Below, piece after piece: positions 33,401 to 43,892 of a DNA stretch of 64,000 nt (position 1 is the stretch's first letter; each line of letters starts with the position of its first letter). Made by a program: the position numbers and the translations under genes. The DNA is from Mycobacterium sp. 3519A. GTDB lineage: Bacteria > Actinomycetota > Actinomycetes > Mycobacteriales > Mycobacteriaceae. A model generated the notes under the pieces. That model was not told the origin of the DNA and did no database searches. It saw nothing but the letters and a program-made list of their open reading frames with translations. The stretch covers positions 306,923 to 370,922 of the forward strand of contig NZ_OESG01000014.1 in NCBI RefSeq assembly GCF_900240945.1, read 5' to 3'.

Positions 33401-35047
33401 ATGAACACACTGCGCAAAGTTGTCGCAATTGCCTGCATAACCCCACTGGCAGCGTTCGGTGTCGCGGCATGCGGAAGCGACAAGGGCGGTGGCGGGGGTG
33501 GCGGCGGCGGCGATATCAACGTCGCGATGACATCGTTCCCTGACTACATCGATCCGCAGCTTTCCTACACCCTCGAGGGCTGGGAGGTGCTGTGGAACGT
33601 CTACACCCCGCTATTGACCTACAAGCACGCCAAGGGCAAGGAAGGCACCCAGGTGGTGCCGGGACTGGCCGAGAAGATGCCCGACATCTCGCCCGACGGT
33701 AAGACGTACAAGCTCAAACTGCGGCCGAACATGAAGTACTCCGACGGATCGCCGATCAAGGCTTCCGACTTCACCTATGCGATTCAGCGGCTGTTCAAGG
33801 CCGATTCCGGCGGTTCGGTGTTCTACGACGTCATCGTCGGCGCCAAGGACTACGCCGACGGCAAGGCGCAGACCATCAGCGGCATCAAGACCGACGACAA
33901 CACCGGCGACATCACCATCGAATTGACCGAGCCCAACGGCACTTTCGAGAACATCCTGGGACTGATGTTCGCCGCACCGATCCCGCAGACGACGCCGCTG
34001 GACAAGGACGCGACCAACAATCCGCCGCCCTCCAGTGGCCCGTTCATGATCAGCAAGGTGGACGCGCCCCGCACGCTGACCATGGAGCGCAACCCGAACT
34101 TCAAGACCGTCAAGGACGCGGGCGCCACCGAGGTGGCCGACGCAGGTGTCGACAAGATCACGGTCACCGAGAACAAGAACAACAGCGCGCAGGTGACCGA
34201 CATCGAGCAGAACAAGGTCGACTTCATGGTCGATCCGCCTGCGTCGGACCGCCTGCAGGAGGTCAAGTCGCGCTACGGCAATCGGTTCCGAATGGAAGAC
34301 TCGATCAACACCTATTACTTCTTCATGAACACCGAACGCGCGCCGTTCAACGACCTCAAGGTGCGCCAGGCGATCAACTACGCCATCGACCCCGAGGCGC
34401 TGAACCGCATCTTCGGCGGCCGCCTGCATCCCACTCAGCAGATCCTGCCGCCAGGGATGCCCGGGTACTCCGAGTACAAGCTGTATCCCGGCCCCGACAT
34501 GAACAAGGCCAAACAGTTGATCGCAGAGGCCAATCCGACCGACCGCACCATCACGGTGTGGACCGATGACGAACCCGACCGCAAGCGGATCGGCGAGTAC
34601 TACCACGACCTGCTCACTCAGTTGGGCTTCAACGCGACGTTGAAGGTGATCGCGGGCGACGTGTACTGGACGACCATCGGCAACCAGTCGACCCCGGATG
34701 TGGACACCGGATTCGCCGACTGGTTCCAGGACTTCCCGCATCCCGACGACTTCTTCCGCCCGCTACTGCACGGCGACAGCATCCTGCCCACCAACGGCAA
34801 CAACTATTCGCGGGTCAACATCCCCGCCAACAACGCCAAGCAGGACGAGTTGTTGACGAAGCTGATCGGCGACGGTGGCGTTGAGCAGCAGTACGCGGAC
34901 CTCGACAAGGCATACATGGAGCAGGCGGTCTGGGCGCCGTACGGCAACGAGCAGTTCACCACGTTCCTGTCGGAGCGGATGGACTTCGACAAGTCCTATC
35001 ACCATCTGCTGTTCAACCAGGATTACTCGTCCTTCGCGATCAAGTAG
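33401..35047 (+). CDS. peptide ABC transporter substrate-binding lipoprotein (SBP family 5)
   Basis: 548 residues. Lipobox VAACGS (Cys25), a run of nine glycines after the acylated cysteine, then a two-lobe cluster C binding protein: YIDPQLSYTLEGWEVLWNVY, LSPDGKTYKLKLR-like segment, FNDLKVRQAINYAID and the late FPHPDDFFRPLL. This family captures di- or oligopeptides outside the membrane. It is the first gene of a complete five-gene operon with two permeases and two ATPases in the same order as opp/dpp systems. The specific ligand cannot be read from sequence. Confidence 0.93.
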   Translation: MNTLRKVVAIACITPLAAFGVAACGSDKGGGGGGGGGDINVAMTSFPDYIDPQLSYTLEGWEVLWNVYTPLLTYKHAKGKEGTQVVPGLAEKMPDISPDGKTYKLKLRPNMKYSDGSPIKASDFTYAIQRLFKADSGGSVFYDVIVGAKDYADGKAQTISGIKTDDNTGDITIELTEPNGTFENILGLMFAAPIPQTTPLDKDATNNPPPSSGPFMISKVDAPRTLTMERNPNFKTVKDAGATEVADAGVDKITVTENKNNSAQVTDIEQNKVDFMVDPPASDRLQEVKSRYGNRFRMEDSINTYYFFMNTERAPFNDLKVRQAINYAIDPEALNRIFGGRLHPTQQILPPGMPGYSEYKLYPGPDMNKAKQLIAEANPTDRTITVWTDDEPDRKRIGEYYHDLLTQLGFNATLKVIAGDVYWTTIGNQSTPDVDTGFADWFQDFPHPDDFFRPLLHGDSILPTNGNNYSRVNIPANNAKQDELLTKLIGDGGVEQQYADLDKAYMEQAVWAPYGNEQFTTFLSERMDFDKSYHHLLFNQDYSSFAIK

Positions 35048-35059
35048 ATCAAGTAGAAG

Positions 35060-36097
35060 ATGACGGCTACTGTCGGCGAACTGGAGATCCCAGGAGAACC
35101 GCCGCTTCCCTCCGGTGTGCCCGCCTCACAGATCCAGGGGCGCAGCCCCTGGTATCTGGCCTGGCTTCGGCTGCGGCGCAACAAGATGGCGTTGTTCTGC
35201 GGCGGCGTCTTCATGCTCATCGTGTTGTTCTGCCTGGCCGCACCGCTGTGGGCGCAGCACGTCGCGCACACCGGCCCGAACGAGAACCACATCACCGAGA
35301 AGGTGCTGATCGACGGTCAGCCGACGAACGTGGTCGGCACCGACGGCACCCCGATCGGGCCGGGCCTGCACGGGCAGTATCTGCTCGGCGCTGACCAGAA
35401 CGGTCGCGACGTGATGGTGCGGCTGATGTACGGCGGGCGCACGTCGATCTACATCGGGCTTGCGGCCGCCGCCGTCACCACGGTGCTGTCCGTGATCGTC
35501 GCGCTGCTCGCGGGCTACTACCGCGGCTGGATCGACTCGGTGCTGTCCCGGGTGATGGACGTCATCTGGGCCTTCCCGGTGCTGCTGCTCGGCATCGCGT
35601 TGGGCACCACGCTGGCCATCGGCGGGCTGAAGCTCGGACCCCTTGCGATCGCCGGTGATTCGATCTGGATCCCGATCCTGATCATCGGCTTCGTGTACGT
35701 GCCGTACATGGCGAGACCGATCAGGGGCGAGATCCTGGCGCTGCGGGAGAAGGAGTTCATCGAGGCCGCCGTCGCACAGGGCAAGGGTCCGCTGCGGATC
35801 ATGTTCTCCGAACTGCTGCCGAACGTCATCTCGACGATCATCGTGTTCTTCACGTTGAACATCGCCAACAACATGCTGCTCGAATCCGCACTGTCGTTCC
35901 TCGGCGCTGGCGTCCGCCCACCCAACGCGTCGTGGGGCACCATGATCGCTGACGGCTACGAAATGATCTACACCGCACCGCATCTGACGATCGTCCCCGG
36001 TCTGATGATCATCGCGACGGTGTTGTCGCTGAACGTGTTCGGCGACGGGCTGCGTGATGCGCTGGATCCGCGCGCGAAAATCCGGCTGGAGCACTGA
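35060..36097 (+). CDS. peptide ABC transporter permease (DppC/OppC type)
   Basis: 345 residues. An N-terminal span (GGVFMLIVLFCLAAPLWA), a periplasmic loop with the family motif LLGADQNGRDV, then five spans and the EAA loop EFIEAAVAQGKGPLRIMFSELLPN contacting the ATPase. The end GLRDALDPRAK is typical of the C subunit. Its last base is shared with the next start (TGATG). It starts 12 bp after the binding-protein stop. Confidence 0.93.
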   Translation: MTATVGELEIPGEPPLPSGVPASQIQGRSPWYLAWLRLRRNKMALFCGGVFMLIVLFCLAAPLWAQHVAHTGPNENHITEKVLIDGQPTNVVGTDGTPIGPGLHGQYLLGADQNGRDVMVRLMYGGRTSIYIGLAAAAVTTVLSVIVALLAGYYRGWIDSVLSRVMDVIWAFPVLLLGIALGTTLAIGGLKLGPLAIAGDSIWIPILIIGFVYVPYMARPIRGEILALREKEFIEAAVAQGKGPLRIMFSELLPNVISTIIVFFTLNIANNMLLESALSFLGAGVRPPNASWGTMIADGYEMIYTAPHLTIVPGLMIIATVLSLNVFGDGLRDALDPRAKIRLEH

Positions 36098-37059
36098 TGG
36101 CTCGTTTCGTCGCCCGCCGGTTGCTCGGCATGATCGCGGTGCTGTTCGCGATCTCGGTGATCGTGTTCCTGATCTTCAACGTGATTCCCAATTCCGACCC
36201 GGCGGCGCGGATCGCGGGTAAGAACGCCGATCCGGCGCTGATCGCCAGGGTCAGTGCCGACCTCGGATTGGATCAGCCGCTGCCGATTCAGTACCTGACG
36301 ATGATGCGGCAGATATTCACCGGACAATTGATGTCGTACGCCAAGGACCGCAACGTCGTCCAGCAGATCTGGGACGGTGTGCCCGCGACGTTCTCGCTCT
36401 GCATCGGGGCGGCGGTGATCTGGATGGTGCTCGCGGTGATCTTCGGCTACATGAGCGCGGTACACGCGGGCAAGATCACCGACCGCGCGCTGACCATCCT
36501 GTCGCTGGTCGGGATCTCGATGCCGGTGTTCTGGCTGGCCGCAATCCTGCTGTACTTCTTCACGTTCAAAGTGCAGGCGTTCCCGACCGGCGGCTATGTG
36601 CCGCTGACCGACGATCCCGCGCAGTGGGCGTACCACCTGATCCTGCCGTGGCTCACCCTCGCCGTGCTCTACGTCGGGTTCTACAGCCGACTGCTGCGCT
36701 CCAACATGCTCGACGCGATGAACGAAGACTATGTGCGCACAGCGCGCGCCAAGGGGCTGTCCGAGCGGCAGGTGCGGATCCGGCACGTGCTGCGCAACTC
36801 GATGATCCCGGTCGTCACGCTGTTCGGCCTCGACTTCGGCATGGTGGTGGGCGGCGGCGCCATCCTCACCGAAACGGTGTACAACCTCAACGGTGTCGGC
36901 CTCTACGCAGGTGAGGCGATCCGCAGCCTGGATCTGCCGCCGCTGATCGGCGTGACGCTGTTCGGCGCGTTCTTCATCGTGCTGTTCAACACGATCGTCG
37001 ACATCGCGTATGCCGTGCTCGATCCGCGCATCCGGCTCGGAGAGGCGGCCCCAGCGTGA
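36097..37059 (+). CDS. peptide ABC transporter permease (DppB/OppB type)
   Basis: 320 residues. Starts with FVARRLLGMIAVLFAISVIVF, the usual B-subunit first span, and has the EAA loop EDYVRTARAKGLSERQVRIRHVLRNS and the final VDIAYAVLDPRIR. With the C-type subunit it forms the membrane channel. The C-before-B order here is the reverse of most dpp operons. GTGA overlap with the first ATPase. Confidence 0.93.
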   Translation: MARFVARRLLGMIAVLFAISVIVFLIFNVIPNSDPAARIAGKNADPALIARVSADLGLDQPLPIQYLTMMRQIFTGQLMSYAKDRNVVQQIWDGVPATFSLCIGAAVIWMVLAVIFGYMSAVHAGKITDRALTILSLVGISMPVFWLAAILLYFFTFKVQAFPTGGYVPLTDDPAQWAYHLILPWLTLAVLYVGFYSRLLRSNMLDAMNEDYVRTARAKGLSERQVRIRHVLRNSMIPVVTLFGLDFGMVVGGGAILTETVYNLNGVGLYAGEAIRSLDLPPLIGVTLFGAFFIVLFNTIVDIAYAVLDPRIRLGEAAPA

Positions 37060-38053
37060 GCACCATCCTCAAGGTGGACGATCTGAAGGTCAGCTTCGCC
37101 ACCGAAGACGGTGTGGTGCAAGCCGTCGGCGGCGTCTCGTTCGAGCTGCAGGCCGGCGAGGTGCTGGCCATCGTCGGCGAATCGGGTTCCGGGAAAAGTG
37201 TTACGGCGCAGACGATCACCGGGTTGACTCGCGCACCCAACGCGCGGATCACCGGATCGGTCAGCTACCGCGACCGCGAGCTCAACGGCATGTCCGACGA
37301 CCAACTGCGGGACATCCGCGGCGAGCAGATCGCGATGGTGTTCCAGGACCCGATGTCGTCGCTGAACCCGGTCTACCGGGTCGGTGACCAGATCGCCGAG
37401 ATGGTCCGGGCGCACCGCGACGTGTCGAAACGCGAAGCGGCGGAACGCGCGGTGGAACTGCTGCGGTCGGTGGGCATCCCGAACCCCGAACGCCGCGTCC
37501 GGCACTATCCGCACGAGTTCTCGGGCGGCATGCGGCAGCGCGTGATGATCGCGATGGCGCTCGCGCTCGAACCGGATGTGCTGATCGCCGACGAACCCAC
37601 CACCGCGCTGGACGTGACGGTGCAGGCGCAGATCCTGCGCCTGCTCGACCAACTCAACCGCGAGCGCGGCCTCGCCGTCATCCTGATCACCCACGACCTC
37701 GGGGTGGTCGCCGAGATCGCCGACCGGGTGCTGGTGATGTACGCCGGCCAGATCGTCGAGAACGCAACGCTTGACGAGACGTTCTACGACCCGCAGCACC
37801 CCTACACGTGGGGGCTGCTCGGCTCGCTGATGCGTCTCGACCAGACCCGCACCGATCGGCTGGCCCAGATTCCGGGACAGCCGCCGTCACTGCTGGCCCC
37901 GCCGACAGGCTGCCGGTTCGCACCGCGCTGTCCGCACGAGTTCGACAAGTGCGCAGAACTCCCGACGCTGGAACCGCGGGCGGGTGGAACACATCTCGAC
38001 CGGTGCTGGCTGGACCCCGAGGACAAGAAATCGCGTCGGACGCAGGTGATTCC

Positions 38054-38057
<4 letters not shown>
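37056..38057 (+). CDS. peptide ABC transporter ATPase (DppD/OppD type)
   Basis: 333 residues from GTG 37056. Walker [11 protein letters not shown]-loop [10 protein letters not shown], signature FSGGMRQR, Walker [12 protein letters not shown], and the C-terminal cysteine-rich oligopeptide extension [15 protein letters not shown]. The extension can hold an iron-sulfur cluster in this family. The stop overlaps the next start as GTGA. Confidence 0.93.
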
Positions 38058-39054
<997 letters not shown>

Positions 39055-39058
<4 letters not shown>

Positions 39059-40881
39059 GGGAATTGCGGAGGCTGCAGGTACTGCGGTTCCTGCGGATAG
39101 GGATACGGCTGCTGGTACGGAGGCTGCTCGTACGGCGGCGGCTGGTATTGCGGCGTCTGCGTCTGCGGCACCTGGATCGGGATCGGAACCGGCACGAACG
39201 GCACCTTGATGTAGGTCGTGGTCATCGGCACCGTCGTGGTGGTCGTCGTGGTGGTGGTGGTCGTCGTCGTGGTGGTGGTAGTCGTCGTCGGCGACGTGGT
39301 GGTGGTCGTGGTTGTCGTCGGCGGAGTTGTCGTGGTGGTGAAATGCGTCGTCGTCGTCACCGGCGGTACGTACGTCGTCGTGGACGGCGGTGGCGGCGGT
39401 GCCTCGCTGGTCACCGTGACGGTCTCGGTCGGCGGCGGAGCCGACGGCGGCGGCGGTGCAGCACTGGTGGGCGGTGGTGGCGGCGGCGGAGCCGAGGTGG
39501 CGGTCTTCGGCGGATCGGTGGCCTTGGTGCTGTCGCTGGCGCTGGTCAATGCCACCGCCACCCCGCCGACGGCTATCACCGCGACCACGGCGGCCAGTCC
39601 AAAGATCAACTGCGGCAGTCGGTTCCAGCTGCTGCGCTGCTCTTCGATGGGTTCGGTGGGCGGTACGTACTGCACCTGCGGACGCGCGCCGGTGGTCGGT
39701 GGGTCGTAGACATCACCGGTGTAGGGCACGACATCGTCGGTGCTGTCGTCGTCCTGCGACCATGCCAGCGCGCGGAACGTCGACGACGCCGGCGCATCGA
39801 GCGCAGCGGTGACCTCCGCGGGGATGCCCGGCGCCATCCCGGTCTGCAGGTCGGACTCGGCGCCGTAGGCCGCGATCAGCGCGGCCCCGACCGCCGCGTC
39901 AAGCGCCGGTTGCGGTGTGGTCATCACCTGGGCCCGTGAATGCTCGGACAGCCTTTGCGTGATCATCGGGATGCTGGCACCACCGCCGACGGTGACCACC
40001 GCCGACACATCGGGCCAGCCGATCCTGTTGCGCTCCAACGCATTATCCAACGCGGCGAGTGCGCCGGACAGCCGATCGGCGATCAGGCTCTCCAGTTCCG
40101 AGCGCGTCACCCGCACACCCGACCGGTACCCCGGCAGGTCGGCGATCAGTTCGGTGACCGTGTCGGCGGACAGTCGCTCCTTGGCGCCGCGGCACTCCTC
40201 CCGCAACCGGGCGAGCGAGCCGACCGCGGCGGTGGCGGCGGGATCGATGCCGCCCGCGGCGGCGATGCCCGCCAGCACATGGTTCAGCAGCGCCTGATCG
40301 ATCTGATCACCGGAGAAGTCGGCATAGCGGGTGGTGTCCTCGATCGGTGCGAGCCCCGCCGATGCGTCCGCCAGCGTGATGCTGGTGCCGCCGCCGCCGA
40401 AGTCGAGCAGCGCCACCACGCCGGTGGCGCTCAGGCCCGGGTTGGCGTGCAGAGCGGTCAGCGACGCGACGGCGTCGGAGACCAACCGGGCAGGCACCCC
40501 GTTGGGCGACAACGTCGAGTTGGCCCGCAGCGCGTTGCGCAGCGCCCACATCGTCGACGTGCCCCAGTGCGCCGGGACCGCGATCGCGGTCTGCGGCGAC
40601 GGTTGGCCGCCGGTGGCCACCACCATCGCCTGCAGGGCGTCGACCAGTAGCGAATCGGCGGAATGCGACGACCCGTCGGGCGCTACCAGTGGCACCCGAT
40701 CGCCGACCCGCTCCACGAACCCGCTCAGCACGATGCCGCCGGCGTGCGCTGACAGCACGCCGACTTCTGGCGCAGCGTTGCCGAATACGGTCAACACCGA
40801 GCGCCTGATCACTGGTTGATTGCCGACTAGTGTCGCGACCAGGTTGGTCGTCCCGATCGACAACCCCAACGGGTCGCTCAT
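39055..40881 (-). CDS. Hsp70-like membrane protein with Thr/Pro-rich tail (Rv0312-like)
   Basis: 608 residues from ATG 40881 ([20 protein letters not shown]); M. tuberculosis Rv0312 begins and is organised alike. The N-terminal 370 residues are an Hsp70/actin-type ATPase domain with phosphate loops LSIGTTN and [10 protein letters not shown] and adenosine motif [12 protein letters not shown]. Then come one membrane span ([21 protein letters not shown] near 435) and an external tail: PPPPPP, long Thr runs including 19 in a row, and a Pro/Gln/Tyr-rich end ([17 protein letters not shown]). A substrate-binding domain of true DnaK is absent. Probably an envelope protein with a cytoplasmic nucleotide-sensing domain. 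Confidence 0.88.
39232..39288 (-). repeat. trinucleotide microsatellite coding for 19 threonines
   Basis: Nineteen consecutive ACC, ACG or ACT codons inside the Thr-rich tail, within a longer Thr-coding tract reaching about 39340. Slippage in such repeats changes the tail length by whole residues and keeps the frame. Confidence 0.85.
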
Positions 40882-41174
40882 AACGGAGGACACCATAGCG
40901 GGCCGACAACACCAATCTCGTTAGACACTCCGCTTTTTGGGCTGCTTTGCCAGCCGGCTGGAGTCAACCGCATAGCTGCCGCACAGGATTCGGTGTTCTC
41001 GTTCACCGCGTGTGAACATTGCCACGCTGTGCAGCAACGACATTGGACGCCATGGCCGGACTTGAATTGACGGGTGTTTCAGCGGCGACGATCGCGTCCG
41101 CTCACATCGGAGAGTTACCGAGCTACCACCGGCGCCGGGGTTTCGTCCTTGCCGTCCTGGGTACAGGCTTGACC
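40882..41174. other. 293-bp divergent intergenic region
   Basis: Lies between the leftward Hsp70-like gene and the rightward FAD/Rieske gene. A frame continuing the Rieske gene upstream to 41019 is open but lacks a family counterpart. No dyad or RNA gene is convincing. It presumably holds the two promoters. Confidence 0.4.
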
Positions 41175-42680
41175 ATGAGTTCACTGTGGCTTGCCAACCG
41201 CATCGAGAAGCCCCAACCACCCAATCCGCTCATCGAGGAAAACCGGCAAGTGGACGTCGCGGTGGTCGGCGCAGGGATCACCGGCCTGATCACGGCGGTG
41301 CTGTTGGCCAGGGCAGGCAAGGACGTCCTGGTGCTCGAGGCACACACCGCCGGTGCGGGCGCGACCGGCAACACGACCGCGAAGATCAGCCTGCTCCAAG
41401 GCACCAAGATGTCGAAGATCGTCGGCAAGCACGGCGCGAAGACTGCGCAACAGTACGTCGACGGCAACCGCGAGGGCCAGGAGTGGCTGATCGGCCACTG
41501 CGAGGCGCACGGCATCTCGGTGCAGCGCGAAGACGCCTACACCTATGCACAGTCGGAGAAGGGTGTGCCGTCGGTGCGTCAGGAGTTGGAGGCCTGCAAG
41601 GCTGCCGGCCTCGATGTGGACTGGGTGGACGAAGCAGACGTGCCGTTCGCGTTCGCAGGCGGTGTCCGGCTTGCCCACCAAGCGCAGTTCGACCCGATGC
41701 CCCTGCTGGACAGTCTGATCGTCGAACTCGACGAGCGAGGCGGCAGACTCGTGCAAGGCGTTCGGGTGCAAAAGGTTTCGGGCCAGGACGATGCGCTGAC
41801 ATTGAGCGTACGCACCTCCGACGGTGACGAATTCGACGTACAGGCCAAGCAATGCGTGCTGGCGACGGGCATCCCGATCCTCGACCGCGGCGGGTTCTTC
41901 GCCCGGCTCAAGCCGAGCCGGTCGTACTGCATGGCGTACAAGGTGCCAGGCAACATCACGCGCGGCATGTACATCTCGGCGGACTCGCCGACCCGCTCGG
42001 TGCGTTACGCGCCCACCGCTGACGGTGATCGGTTGATCGTCGGCGGCGCGGGGCATCCCGTCGGCCATCAGAAGAGCCCGGCCTGCTCGGTGCAGGAACT
42101 GGACGCGTGGGCCAAGAAGACGTATCCGGGAGCCATGCAGACCCACTACTGGTCGGCGCAGGACTACACGCCGATCGACGAATTGCCGTATGTGGGTCCG
42201 ATCCTTCCCGGCAACGGCAACATCTTCGTCGCAACGGGTTTCGACAAATGGGGGATGACCAACGGCACGGCTGCGGCGCTGGCGTTGTCCAGCATCATCC
42301 TTGGCGGTCGGATGGACTGGGCGCAGGCTTTCGCCAGTTGGAGCCCGCACGAGTTGTCGGGCATCCCGAAGGCCATGCAACTGAACATGGAAGTGGGGCT
42401 GTACCTCGCCAGGGGCTGGATCACCCCGGTGACGCGAATCGGCAACCGCACACCGGACAGCGGTGGTGTCGTCAGCGGCCCGCCATGGGATCTGGAGGCA
42501 CGCAGCGTCGTCGACGGCGTCGAGCATCGGGTGTCGCCGGTGTGCCCGCACCTCGGCGGGATCGTCAACTGGAACGACGCCGACCAGTCGTGGGAGTGCC
42601 CGCTGCACGGTTCACGCTTCGCACCAGACGGCACATTGCTCGAGGGCCCCGCGACACGGAATCTGACTGCTGCTCAGTAG
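41175..42680 (+). CDS. FAD-dependent oxidoreductase fused to a C-terminal Rieske domain
   Basis: 501 residues from ATG 41175 (MSSLWLANR). DAO-type FAD domain with VAVVGAGITGLITAVLLARAG and VLEAHTAGAGATGNTT. Central substrate domain, then FVATGFDKWGMTNG as the second FAD motif. The C-terminal Rieske [2Fe-2S] domain is complete, with ligands C457, H459, C475 and H478 (VCPHLGG ... ECPLHGSRF). Such fused proteins occur widely in actinobacteria; substrate unknown. The SnoaL-like gene follows nine bases later, probably cotranscribed. Confidence 0.92.
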   Translation: MSSLWLANRIEKPQPPNPLIEENRQVDVAVVGAGITGLITAVLLARAGKDVLVLEAHTAGAGATGNTTAKISLLQGTKMSKIVGKHGAKTAQQYVDGNREGQEWLIGHCEAHGISVQREDAYTYAQSEKGVPSVRQELEACKAAGLDVDWVDEADVPFAFAGGVRLAHQAQFDPMPLLDSLIVELDERGGRLVQGVRVQKVSGQDDALTLSVRTSDGDEFDVQAKQCVLATGIPILDRGGFFARLKPSRSYCMAYKVPGNITRGMYISADSPTRSVRYAPTADGDRLIVGGAGHPVGHQKSPACSVQELDAWAKKTYPGAMQTHYWSAQDYTPIDELPYVGPILPGNGNIFVATGFDKWGMTNGTAAALALSSIILGGRMDWAQAFASWSPHELSGIPKAMQLNMEVGLYLARGWITPVTRIGNRTPDSGGVVSGPPWDLEARSVVDGVEHRVSPVCPHLGGIVNWNDADQSWECPLHGSRFAPDGTLLEGPATRNLTAAQ

Positions 42681-42689
42681 CCTGTCGCC

Positions 42690-43148
42690 ATGGGCGACAT
42701 CGAGGAGATCCAGCAAGTCAAGTACCGGTACCTGCGTGCGCTCGACACCAAGCACTGGGACGACTTCGCCGACACGCTGACCGAGGACATCATCGGTGAC
42801 TACGACGCATCGATCGGCGAGTCGCACCACTTCACCGACAGGGACTCACTCGTCGAGTTCATGCGGACCTCGATGCCCGCCAACATCATCACCGAGCACC
42901 GCGTCACCCACCCCGAGATCACCGTCGACGGAGACGAGGCGTCGGGCACGTGGTACCTGCAGGACCGGGTGATCGTGCCGGACTTCAACTTCATGTTGAT
43001 CGGCGCCGCGTTCTACCACGATCAGTACCGCAGGACCGCGGACGGATGGAAGATCAGCAAGACCGGCTACGACCGGACCTACGACGCCACCATGTCGACC
43101 GAGAACCTCAACTTCAAGTTGAAAACTGGTCGCGCGCTTAACATTTGA
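42690..43148 (+). CDS. SnoaL-like/NTF2-fold protein (Rv0310c-like)
   Basis: 152 residues. NTF2-like fold with IQQVKYRYLRALDTKHWDDFADTLTED at the start, EHRVTHPEITVDGDEASGTWYL in the middle and a conserved YRRTADGWKISKTGYDRTY. Family members are small hydrolases, isomerases or ligand-binding proteins. In this position M. tuberculosis has Rv0310c. The probable operon with the FAD/Rieske oxidoreductase suggests it handles the same metabolite. Confidence 0.85.
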   Translation: MGDIEEIQQVKYRYLRALDTKHWDDFADTLTEDIIGDYDASIGESHHFTDRDSLVEFMRTSMPANIITEHRVTHPEITVDGDEASGTWYLQDRVIVPDFNFMLIGAAFYHDQYRRTADGWKISKTGYDRTYDATMSTENLNFKLKTGRALNI

Positions 43149-43151
43149 CCG

Positions 43152-43814
43152 CTACTCGGTGATCGCGATCAGCGCGCCTGGCTGAAGCCAGCGGATGATC
43201 TCCACCAGCGTGCCGTCGTCGATGGACACGCAGCCCGCAGTCGGACCGCCGTCGGTGCTGTGCAGGAAGAACGCGCCGCCGTTGCCGGGCACCCTGGCCT
43301 TGTTGACGCCCATCACGACAGCGTGCTTGTACTGCGGGATGTCGAGGTTCTCGGTGCCACTGGCGGGCGCCGTGTCGAACGGGCAGTCCTGCTTCTTGCA
43401 GACCTGCATGGTGTTGTAGGTCGCGCTCTTCATATCGCCGTCCCACCAGTGATCCGGTGTCACCTGGACGTATTGCAGGCCGCCGCCCGGATTGGGTGCG
43501 GTGCCGAACGCGAAGTCGAGCGTGTAGATGCCGAGCGGGGTCTTCATCTGGCCGTCGTGGGTCGCAGGTGCGAATCCGTTCGCGCCGACGTGGGCGGGGA
43601 TGCCCGCGCGCAGCGGCTGCCATCCGTTCGGACCGCGCTGGAAGACGTCCAGCTTCGCTGACGAACCGCCCGCTCCCACAACGGAAATCACCTGCGTGGC
43701 GTTGCCCACCTGCGGGGCGAACCACGGCGTGTACTCGGCCAGCGCCACGGGCGCCGCGGTCAGGTAGACGGCTCCCGCGCACAGCAGAGCCAGCAGTCGG
43801 CGCACGTCCTCCAT
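43152..43814 (-). CDS. L,D-transpeptidase-like secreted protein (YkuD fold, Rv0309-like)
   Basis: 220 residues from ATG 43814. Signal peptide (LLALLCAGAVYLTAAPVALA), then a YkuD-type domain. The catalytic region is FFLHSTDGGPTAGCVSID with H185 and C195, in the arrangement HS...T-x-GC; the Arg often after the Cys is replaced by Ser-Ile. It resembles M. tuberculosis Rv0309. Expected to act on peptidoglycan peptides outside the membrane, though for this subfamily cross-linking activity is less certain than for LdtMt1/2. Confidence 0.88.
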   Translation of the reverse strand: MEDVRRLLALLCAGAVYLTAAPVALAEYTPWFAPQVGNATQVISVVGAGGSSAKLDVFQRGPNGWQPLRAGIPAHVGANGFAPATHDGQMKTPLGIYTLDFAFGTAPNPGGGLQYVQVTPDHWWDGDMKSATYNTMQVCKKQDCPFDTAPASGTENLDIPQYKHAVVMGVNKARVPGNGGAFFLHSTDGGPTAGCVSIDDGTLVEIIRWLQPGALIAITE

Positions 43815-43892
43815 GGTCAGTGGTGCCACAGCTAGGGTCAAGTCAAGGTTCAGACACGATTGAGAACCCCGAGATGGGGATAAGTAGAGATC